Below are positions 57,343-64,000 of a DNA stretch of 64,000 nucleotides, piece by piece. Every line of letters starts with the position of its first letter. Positions within the stretch are counted from its first letter, which is position 1. The notes under the pieces are model-generated. The model worked only from the letters and a program-made list of their open reading frames with translations, was not told the DNA's origin and ran no database searches. The stretch spans positions 1-64,000 of the forward strand of contig NZ_MSSM01000018.1 in assembly GCF_004123795.1 (NCBI RefSeq), given 5' to 3'. The DNA comes from Lacticaseibacillus chiayiensis. GTDB taxonomy: Bacteria > Bacillota > Bacilli > Lactobacillales > Lactobacillaceae. The translations under genes and the position numbers were made by a program.

Positions 57343-57492
57343 ATGTTCGCAAAATTAAAAGCGGTGTGGGAAAATCCCACATTTCGGTTCATCTTTTGGA
57401 CCGTCACGTATTTCGTGATTCTGCTGGTTCTGGTTTATCTATACGGATACAGTGGCATCAATAACAGTAAATTCATCTATAATGAGTTCTAA
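57343..57492 (+). CDS. dltX: DltX, D-alanylation-associated small membrane protein
   Basis: A 49-residue protein: a short basic N-terminus, one membrane helix (FIFWTVTYFVILLVLVYLYGY) and the conserved C-terminal end NSKFIYNEF. DltX is the first gene of most dlt operons and is needed for transfer of D-Ala; the C-terminal motif is the invariant part. GGGGTG precedes the ATG. dltA begins 17 bases later. Confidence 0.93.
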   Translation: MFAKLKAVWENPTFRFIFWTVTYFVILLVLVYLYGYSGINNSKFIYNEF

Positions 57493-57509
57493 AAAGGGGG
57501 AAAACCGAG

Positions 57510-59030
57510 ATGATCGATAATGTCATCACAGCGATTGATCGGGTGGCCGCAGAGCATCCGACGCGCGTGGCTTATGATTATGAAGGTAAACAGTACACGT
57601 ACGCGCAGTTAAAAGACGGCAGTGATCGCCTAGCCGGTTTCTTTGCGGAAACATTGCCAGATGGTCAGCCGATCATTGTGTATGGCGGACAAACCTTTGA
57701 TATGGTCGAGGTTTTCCTTGGACTTTCAAAATCAGGGCATGCTTACATTCCGATCGATACGCACAGTCCGAATGAACGGATCACTCAGGTCCAGGATGTT
57801 GCCCATGCACCGGCTGTCATTGAAGTCGCACCGCTGCCGATTACGGTTCCAGACGTCCAGATTATTAAGGCACCGGAACTCCATGATGCGGAACAGACGC
57901 ATGAGCCGATTCATTCCTTGCAACATGCTGTCGCCGGAGATGATAACTACTACATCATATTCACGAGCGGCACAACCGGCAAACCAAAAGGCGTTCAGAT
58001 CAGCCATGAGAATCTGTTGAGCTATGTTAATTGGAACATCTCCGACTTTGGCCTTCAGGAAGGCGTCGTTTCGATGTCCCAACCGCCATACTCGTTTGAC
58101 TTAAGCGTCATGGATCTGTATCCAACATTGGTATTGGGCGGCACGTTAAAGGCTTTGCCAAAAGAAGTGACTGACAACTTTAAAGATTTATTTGCGACGT
58201 TGCCAAAACTCGGCCTGAGTGAATGGGTTTCAACCCCGTCATTTGTCGAAATCGCATTGCTGGATCCGAACTTTAAACAAGAAAATTATCCGAACCTGAC
58301 TCATTTTCTCTTCTGCGGTGAGGAACTTGTCAATAAAACCGCACAAGAGCTGATTACGCGCTTTCCGAAAGCAACAGTCTATAACACTTATGGCCCGACA
58401 GAAGCAACGGTTGCCGTAACTGGTATGGCGATTACGCAGGAAATTGTTGATCAATACCCGCGGTTGCCAATTGGATATGCCAAGCCTGATACTGACATTT
58501 TCATCGTTGATGAGCAAGGGAATCAAGTGTCACCTGATACAGAAGGCGAGTTAATGATTGTTGGGCCAAGTGTTTCCAAGGGTTATCTGAATAATCCGGA
58601 TAAAACCGCGAAAGCCTTCTTTAAAGTGGGCAACCATCGGGGCTATCGTTCCGGTGACTTGGCAACGATGACGACTGATGGCATGATCTTTTATCGTGGT
58701 CGTACTGATTTTCAAGTCAAGTTGCACGGGTACCGCATTGAGCTGGAAGATGTTGACCATAACCTGAATCAGGTTTCTTACATCAAGCAAGCGTCAACGG
58801 TGCCACGCTACGATAAGGATCATAAAGTAGCACAATTAATCGCTTTTGCGGTGGCCAAGCCTAACGATTTCGATAGTGATATGAAGTTGACCCAGGCTGT
58901 TAAAACCGAGTTGGGCAAGATGGTGATGGAATATATGATTCCGCAACGCATTATCTATCGGGATCAATTGCCATTGACAGCGAATGGCAAGGTTGATCGC
59001 AAAGCACTGATTGCAGAGGTAAATCACTAA
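57510..59030 (+). CDS. dltA: D-alanine--[D-alanyl carrier protein] ligase
   Basis: A 506-residue adenylation enzyme that activates D-Ala with ATP and loads it on DltC. The P-loop IFTSGTTGKPKGVQISH, NTYGPTEATVAVT, YRSGDLA and the C-terminal catalytic Lys in ANGKVDRK are all present. AAGGGGG before the ATG. Its stop overlaps the dltB start (TAATG). Confidence 0.96.
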   Translation: MIDNVITAIDRVAAEHPTRVAYDYEGKQYTYAQLKDGSDRLAGFFAETLPDGQPIIVYGGQTFDMVEVFLGLSKSGHAYIPIDTHSPNERITQVQDVAHAPAVIEVAPLPITVPDVQIIKAPELHDAEQTHEPIHSLQHAVAGDDNYYIIFTSGTTGKPKGVQISHENLLSYVNWNISDFGLQEGVVSMSQPPYSFDLSVMDLYPTLVLGGTLKALPKEVTDNFKDLFATLPKLGLSEWVSTPSFVEIALLDPNFKQENYPNLTHFLFCGEELVNKTAQELITRFPKATVYNTYGPTEATVAVTGMAITQEIVDQYPRLPIGYAKPDTDIFIVDEQGNQVSPDTEGELMIVGPSVSKGYLNNPDKTAKAFFKVGNHRGYRSGDLATMTTDGMIFYRGRTDFQVKLHGYRIELEDVDHNLNQVSYIKQASTVPRYDKDHKVAQLIAFAVAKPNDFDSDMKLTQAVKTELGKMVMEYMIPQRIIYRDQLPLTANGKVDRKALIAEVNH

Positions 59031-60247
59031 TGCTGAATTTACAACCATATGAGAACCCACAGTATTTTCTCTATTTGATCATCGCCTTGCTGCCGGTCAT
59101 CATCGGGATGTTTAAGGGCTTCAGGATGCATTGGTATGAAAGTATCTTTTCACTGGTGTTTCTGGTTCTGATTTTTGACGCTGATAAGTGGCCACAGGGT
59201 AAGGCATTGTTGGGCTATGTCGTCTTCAATCTATTGCTGGTGTATGCCTATTATAAATATCGCACGCGAAAAGGGTCGAAAAACTCGACGGCCGTGTTTT
59301 ATCTTAGTGTTGCGTTAGGCATTGCTCAGTTGGTGATTGTTAAATTTACGCCATTGTTCCAACATCATAACTCGATTCTGGGCTTTCTGGGAATTAGTTA
59401 TCTAACCTTCCGTGTCGTCGGAACAATCATGGAAATCCGGGATGGCTCGATCAAAGACCTGAATATGTGGAAATTTATCCAATTTCTATTGTTCTTCCCA
59501 ACGATCTCAAGCGGACCGATTGACTGTTACCGGCGCTTCGTCAAAGACTATGATCGTATCCCTGATCCTGAACATTATGCCGAGTTAGTCACAAAAGCGA
59601 TGCACTATCTGATGCTGGGGTTCCTTTATAAGTTCATCCTTGGTTACATTTTTGGAACCTTGTGGCTGCCTTCCGTCGAGCATATGGCAATGGCAAGTCG
59701 CGGCGGAGCATTCTTAGGACTTAGTTGGCCGGTCGTTGGGGTCATGTATGCTTATTCCGGCTATTTGTTCTTCGACTTTGCCGGTTACAGTTTGTTCGCG
59801 GTGGCCATTTCTTATTTGATGGGCATCGAGACGCCAATGAACTTCAACAAGCCATGGATGTCTTATAACATTAAGGACTTCTGGAATCGTTGGCACATGA
59901 GCCTGAGTTTCTGGTTCCGTGATTACATCTACATGCGGTTTGTGTTCTTCGTGATGAAACATAAGTGGATGAAATCGCGGGTCTCGACAGCATTTGTCGG
60001 TTATCTCGTGTTATTCCTGATTATGGGTATCTGGCATGGCGAAACATGGTATTACATCGTTTACGGGTTGTTCCACGCCATGCTCATCAATTTGACCGAT
60101 GCTTGGCTGCGCTTTAAGAAGAAGCACAAAGACTTTTTCCCGCACAATAAGGCGACGCACTACTTTGCTATTTTTATGACAGCAAATGCAGTCTGCTTTT
60201 CGTTTTTGATCTTTTCTGGGTTCCTGAATACATTGTGGTTCCACTAA
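59030..60247 (+). CDS. dltB: D-alanyl transferase DltB (MBOAT)
   Basis: A 405-residue membrane-bound O-acyltransferase with about 11 helices. It carries D-Ala across the membrane from DltC. The MBOAT catalytic His is in LIMGIWHGETWYY, and the conserved YSGYLFFDFAGYS and IKDFWNRWHMSLSFWFRDYIY segments are present. Overlaps dltA by one base. Confidence 0.96.
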   Translation: MLNLQPYENPQYFLYLIIALLPVIIGMFKGFRMHWYESIFSLVFLVLIFDADKWPQGKALLGYVVFNLLLVYAYYKYRTRKGSKNSTAVFYLSVALGIAQLVIVKFTPLFQHHNSILGFLGISYLTFRVVGTIMEIRDGSIKDLNMWKFIQFLLFFPTISSGPIDCYRRFVKDYDRIPDPEHYAELVTKAMHYLMLGFLYKFILGYIFGTLWLPSVEHMAMASRGGAFLGLSWPVVGVMYAYSGYLFFDFAGYSLFAVAISYLMGIETPMNFNKPWMSYNIKDFWNRWHMSLSFWFRDYIYMRFVFFVMKHKWMKSRVSTAFVGYLVLFLIMGIWHGETWYYIVYGLFHAMLINLTDAWLRFKKKHKDFFPHNKATHYFAIFMTANAVCFSFLIFSGFLNTLWFH

Positions 60248-60314
60248 AAATGTTGTGGTAAGTGGTCGGTCGTTCAGCGATCGACTGGAGTTGAAAAGAA
60301 AGAGGTAGTTGATA

Positions 60315-60560
60315 ATGGCAGACGAATCAATTAAAAATGGTGTTTTGGATATTTTGGCTGATTTAACCGGTTCTGACGATGTGAAAAAGGATTTGGATAT
60401 GAACTTGTTTGAAACTGGGTTGTTGGATTCAATGGGAACCGTACAGCTGCTGTTGGAACTGCAAAGTCAATATGGTGTGGATGCACCGGTTTCGGAATTT
60501 GATCGTAAGGAATGGGATACCCCTAATAAAATCATTGCAAAGGTCGAACAAGCACAATGA
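60315..60560 (+). CDS. dltC: D-alanyl carrier protein
   Basis: An 81-residue acyl-carrier-like protein. Ser39 in LLDSMG is the attachment point for 4'-phosphopantetheine. GAAAGAGG lies before the ATG at 60315; an in-frame ATG at 60309 is within reach but less well placed. Its stop overlaps the dltD start (ATGA). Confidence 0.95.
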   Translation: MADESIKNGVLDILADLTGSDDVKKDLDMNLFETGLLDSMGTVQLLLELQSQYGVDAPVSEFDRKEWDTPNKIIAKVEQAQ

Positions 60561-61828
60561 AAAAACCGATCAGGAAGATCCTTTGGCGCGGACTTGGCCC
60601 GCTGCTGATCGCTGCGATCCTGGTCGTTGCCTTGATGCTCGTGCCATTTAAGTTTGGCAGCAGCAGCCAAGCGACGATCAGGCAGGCAGCCAGCTCAATG
60701 TCGGCCAACGTGCTTAAAGGCGAAAACATTAAAAATGAAGCCATGGCCGAGAACTATGTCCCGTTCATTGGGTCATCCGAATTGTCGCGGATGGATGCTT
60801 TTCATCCTTCTGTGTTGGCGCAAAAGTATCATCGCAGCTATCGTCCGTTTCTGATGGGCATGGCTGGTACTCAATCGTTGACGCATTTCTTGTCAGTCAA
60901 TGCTTTGGCACATGTGGATGGAAAAAAGGCGGTGATGGTGCTGTCACCACAGTGGTTTGTTCCTGGCGGCGTACGGAAGGCGCAGTTTGACTTCTTCTTT
61001 TCACCGACTCAATTGACGACTTTCCTGCTGCATGCTAATCCGAATTCAGAAGCAGATCGCTATGCGGCACGCCGATTGTTACAGTTTCCATCAACTAATT
61101 CGGATCGGATATCCAATGGTGCACTAAAGAATATCGCCGCCGGACAGAAACTGTCAGATGGCCAGTATTGGTATTTGAAGCAGGTCAAACGTCCAATGGT
61201 CGATCATCAGGATGCTTTGTTCTCGCAACTGTTTTTAAATAATAATCAGCCGAAGTTGGACAAAGCGGCAAAACAACTGCCTGCCAAGTATGACGTTGAT
61301 GACTTAGACGGCGTGGCCACACGGATAGGCATGAAGGAAACAACGAATAATCCTTTCGGGCTCAAAAATGATTTTTATTCGAAAAGAGTCAAAAAGAATT
61401 TACCTAGGTTGGCGGGGTCACAGGCGCACTGGAGTTACGTGAAATCGCCGGAGTATTCTGATCTGCAACTGGTACTGAATACATTTGCGAAGAAGCACAT
61501 GGAAGTCTTGTTTGTCATTCCGCCAATCAATGCTAAGTGGGCAGCATATACCGGCCTGAATCTGAACATGATTCAAGATACCGTGACAAAGTTGAAATAT
61601 CAGCTGAAAACGCAAGGCTTTAACCATGTCTTGGATTTAAGCCAGGATGGTGCACAACCGTACTTCATGGAAGATACGATTCATATTGGCTGGCGTGGTT
61701 GGCTTAAAATGGATCAGACTGTCCGCCCGTTCCTTAAAACGGATAAGGCAACCGGAGTCCATTACAAACTTAACGATCAGTTTTACACGAAGCGTTGGCA
61801 ACAACGGTCAGCCAATGGCCTAGACTGA
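60557..61828 (+). CDS. dltD: D-alanyl-lipoteichoic acid biosynthesis protein DltD
   Basis: A 423-residue protein with one N-terminal membrane helix and an extracellular SGNH-like hydrolase/transferase domain. The catalytic Ser is in [11 protein letters not shown]; the Asp/His pair is in [12 protein letters not shown]. It completes D-Ala transfer to teichoic acids, reducing negative wall charge and sensitivity to cationic peptides. Last gene of dltXABCD. Confidence 0.95.
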   Translation: MKKPIRKILWRGLGPLLIAAILVVALMLVPFKFGSSSQATIRQAASSMSANVLKGENIKNEAMAENYVPFIGSSELSRMDAFHPSVLAQKYHRSYRPFLMGMAGTQSLTHFLSVNALAHVDGKKAVMVLSPQWFVPGGVRKAQFDFFFSPTQLTTFLLHANPNSEADRYAARRLLQFPSTNSDRISNGALKNIAAGQKLSDGQYWYLKQVKRPMVDHQDALFSQLFLNNNQPKLDKAAKQLPAKYDVDDLDGVATRIGMKETTNNPFGLKNDFYSKRVKKNLPRLAGSQAHWSYVKSPEYSDLQLVLNTFAKKHMEVLFVIPPINAKWAAYTGLNLNMIQDTVTKLKYQLKTQGFNHVLDLSQDGAQPYFMEDTIHIGWRGWLKMDQTVRPFLKTDKATGVHYKLNDQFYTKRWQQRSANGLD

Positions 61829-61867
61829 AACTCTGAAAATAGCGGTTATTAATACTTGTGCCTAACG

Positions 61868-61911
61868 AAAAGCGACCCCGAAGACAAATGACGTCTTCAG
61901 GGCCGCTTTTG
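61868..61911 (+). terminator. Rho-independent terminator of dlt operon
   Basis: AAAAGCGACCCCGAAGAC and GTCTTCAGGGCCGCTTTT pair with few mismatches, then TG. The leading CTTGTGCCTAACGA is repeated at about 61933, with a remnant of the stem. Confidence 0.8.
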
Positions 61912-61967
61912 CGTGACAGCGTTTATTTTAAGTTGCTTGTGCCTAACGATAAGTCGATGGTCCGCTT

Positions 61968-62459
61968 TTAAGGAAGTTGTTGATCATCGGTTGCCAGATC
62001 AATAAGATGATCGGCAGTGGGCTGCGAATCTTGGTTGTCCATCACAACGGTTAGAATAACATTTTGGTCGCGACGTTGAATCGCACTGCCGCCTTCAACA
62101 GCAAAGCCCAAAACTTGTTGCAATGACTGGGCTAAAAACCCGGCTTCAAGCTGAAAGTCTGGATCATCGTATGTACGAATACGCGTTGCCACGACGTCTC
62201 CTGCTAACAAATATTGGCGCTCTTGACGCTTCTGTTTGAGCGGTGTTAGGGTACCAAAACCAACCTGGTTGAAGAGTTGCGGCAAGGCGGTTTCATCGAC
62301 CGGTAATTTGGTTGCCAAATCGCGTCCGGACCAATATAGGATATGGTGCTGTTCTTCACCAAGCATGTTCGGCAGCATCAAATCGCGCATTGCCGTTACT
62401 GCAAAGAATGAGACCGAGCCGGGAAGGTTCAGCAGGGTGATATAATCAGATTTTGCCAT
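61968..62459 (-). CDS. DUF2507 (YslB-like) protein
   Basis: A 163-residue protein with the family features: an N-terminal VSFFAVTAMRDLMLPNMLGEEQHHILYWSGRDLA and a later FQLEAGFLAQSLQQ. This is the YslB/DUF2507 group, a V4R-like fold of unknown role, commonly found beside murI in Bacillales, as here. GGAGG precedes the ATG. Confidence 0.85.
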   Translation of the reverse strand: MAKSDYITLLNLPGSVSFFAVTAMRDLMLPNMLGEEQHHILYWSGRDLATKLPVDETALPQLFNQVGFGTLTPLKQKRQERQYLLAGDVVATRIRTYDDPDFQLEAGFLAQSLQQVLGFAVEGGSAIQRRDQNVILTVVMDNQDSQPTADHLIDLATDDQQLP

Positions 62460-62714
62460 GTTGTGCCTCCTGTTTCTATTCGTCTAGTATAGCCGAAAAA
62501 TGGGTTTAAAAACATGCTTTTCTGAGCGCTTGCTTTTTTTAAGATTTAAACTCACAATAAAGTTTCAGAGTTTTATCGCGACAAACAAGTATCAGGGGCC
62601 GTCACGTGTCGTCAGTCGGAGGTGCGCTAGATTTTGCAATTTAACAGGCTAGCGCGGCAATTGATGTTGACCAACGGCTGTACCTTAAATTGAAGTTTCA
62701 AAAGGAGATCCATC

Positions 62715-64000
62715 ATGATGAACAAGCAACCAATCGGATTTATTGACTCAGGTGTCGGCGGCTTGACCGTTGTGAAAGAAGCGTTGCATCAGTTACCGGC
62801 CGAAAATACGGTTTATTTAGGTGATCAGGCGCGTTTGCCATATGGGCCGCGACCGGCAAAGCAGGTTCAGGATTTTACCTGGCAGATGGTCAACTTCCTA
62901 CTCACCAAGCATATTAAAATGTTGGTCATTGCTTGCAATACAGCAACGTCAGCGGCATTACCTTTAATTAAAGCCAAGTTATCGATTCCGGTGGTCGGGG
63001 TCATTAAACCGGGGAGTCGAGCGGCCTTAGAAGCGACACGTACCGGTCACATCGGTATTATTGCAACAGAAGGTACGGTTAAAAGTGGGGCATATGAGCA
63101 AGCCTTACGCGTGAAGGCGCCTGACATTCGTCTAACGAGTCTGGCCGCACCCAAGTTTGTATCATTGGTAGAAAGTAACGAGGCTCATTCGCCAATTGCC
63201 AAGCGGGTGGTGGCAGACACCCTGCAGCCGCTGTTGCACACCGACATTGATACATTAGTTCTCGGGTGCACGCATTACCCGATTTTACGGCCGATTATTC
63301 AAAATGTGATGGGCAACAGCGTCACCTTAATCGACTCAGGTGCCGAAACCGTTAATGATGTCTCGATGCTGCTGGACTATTTTGATTTGGCCAACGATAG
63401 CCATGAATCGCCGACGCACGCTTATTATACGACAGGGGCACCTTCCATGTTTGACGAGTTAGGTGAAGCCTGGCTTGAGCTGAAGACCCCCATGCATGCC
63501 CAGCATGTTAACATTGAGTCAGAGCCAACACACTTTGTTGACGCGACAGACACGCCTAATGGCAAAACCATCGTGGTAGCCAGCAAGAATCCCGGCAAAG
63601 TGAAAGAATTTAAGGCAATGTTTGAACCCGCTGGCATCACGGTTAAAAGCCTAGCTGATTTTCCCAGCGTCCCAACTGTCGAAGAGACTGGCACAACTTT
63701 TGAAGAAAATGCGCGCCAAAAAGCCGATCAATACGCAAAAGATCTTCAGTTGCCGGTGATTGCGGATGATTCTGGTTTGATGGTCGATGCGTTGGATGGT
63801 CAACCGGGGATTCGTTCAGCGCGATACGCCGGCAATGGACATAACGATGCAGCAAATAATGCCAAACTTTTGGCGAACTTAGCCGATGTTCCTGACGCAG
63901 CACGAACCGCCACGTTCCATACGACTTTGGTACTAGCCAAACCAAATCATCCGGAAGCTGATCTGGTGGTTCACGGTGATCTTTCTGGACAAATCACGGC
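62715..64000 (+). CDS. murI-rdgB: glutamate racemase fused to XTP/dITP diphosphatase (runs off the window)
   Basis: One uninterrupted frame covers both enzymes. Residues 1-270: glutamate racemase, with FIDSGVGGLTVV, the catalytic Cys pair in ACNTATSAA and GCTHYP, making D-Glu for peptidoglycan. After a linker of about 15 residues, from about 283: KTIVVASKNPGKVKEF, EETGTTFEENARQKA and ADDSGL, the RdgB/HAM1 pyrophosphatase that removes XTP/dITP. The C-terminus lies beyond base 64000. AAGGAG is seven bases before ATG 62715. Such fusions are known in lactobacilli and streptococci. Confidence 0.92.
   Translation, partial: MMNKQPIGFIDSGVGGLTVVKEALHQLPAENTVYLGDQARLPYGPRPAKQVQDFTWQMVNFLLTKHIKMLVIACNTATSAALPLIKAKLSIPVVGVIKPGSRAALEATRTGHIGIIATEGTVKSGAYEQALRVKAPDIRLTSLAAPKFVSLVESNEAHSPIAKRVVADTLQPLLHTDIDTLVLGCTHYPILRPIIQNVMGNSVTLIDSGAETVNDVSMLLDYFDLANDSHESPTHAYYTTGAPSMFDELGEAWLELKTPMHAQHVNIESEPTHFVDATDTPNGKTIVVASKNPGKVKEFKAMFEPAGITVKSLADFPSVPTVEETGTTFEENARQKADQYAKDLQLPVIADDSGLMVDALDGQPGIRSARYAGNGHNDAANNAKLLANLADVPDAARTATFHTTLVLAKPNHPEADLVVHGDLSGQIT

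Overview
The window is a chromosomal segment of a low-to-moderate GC Firmicute. It most closely resembles the Lacticaseibacillus (Lactobacillus) casei/paracasei/rhamnosus group. The supporting signs are a malolactic enzyme with its LysR regulator and AEC-type malate carrier, a dltXABCD operon, T-box leaders, lactobacillus-style strong Shine-Dalgarno sequences with frequent TTG/GTG starts, bifunctional AdhE, and many intergenic palindromes. Species cannot be fixed from the sequence alone. I saw no rRNA or tRNA genes, prophage or CRISPR array.

Layout. 1-548: the 3' end of an IS200/IS605-type tnpB and its right end, which runs into the end of a small lipoprotein gene. 537-4766 (minus): AEC permease, flavin reductase-like protein, Ser-rich membrane-anchored protein, 5-formyl-THF cyclo-ligase and a DUF488 protein. 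4897-9665: CorA-type transporter, then divergent mleR and mleS-mleP for malolactic fermentation. 9717-16608: thiol peroxidase, a flavodoxin-like protein, an Rgg-type regulator beside a frameshifted ABC exporter, PepF and Ndk. 16697-28898: P-type ATPase, a prolyl aminopeptidase gene with a stop codon in its active-site motif, a GNAT protein, an antiporter, a HAD phosphatase, a MarR regulator divergent from an alpha/beta hydrolase, nrdI, an aldo/keto reductase, two membrane/hydrolase genes, and a DUF3290 gene followed by a deleted DUF421 relic. 28965-31178: a T-box-controlled MetE-like gene and luxS, which fit together in methionine/activated-methyl metabolism. 31283-40147: a TVP38-type membrane protein, ruvAB-queA, a long non-coding interval with two structured elements, tgt-yajC, and adhE behind Rex-like operators. 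40307-48626: DtxR-type regulator, zwf, dinB, and a tight ytoI-nrnA-DEAD helicase-hypothetical operon. 48705-56826: T-box-alaS, ireB-ruvX-DUF1292, zapA-cvpA-mutS2-trxA. 57282-61828: the dlt operon for teichoic acid D-alanylation. 61968-64000: a YslB-like gene and a murI-rdgB fusion that runs off the end.

The most distinctive features are: (i) a family of about 120-bp near-palindromic intergenic repeats (at least seven full or partial copies), one of them lying between a T-box and the start codon it controls; (ii) a probable small RNA, with its own extended -10 promoter and terminator, on the minus strand between queA and tgt, next to a separate 190-bp multi-stem element; (iii) several genes caught decaying or in an off state (T-tract frameshift, CAA-to-TAA nonsense, ATG-to-ACG start, internal deletion); (iv) an alanyl-tRNA synthetase whose editing-domain zinc cysteine is replaced by aspartate; and (v) a cysteine-free protein that resembles the formylglycine-generating-enzyme fold. 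Most of the rest is ordinary housekeeping content.
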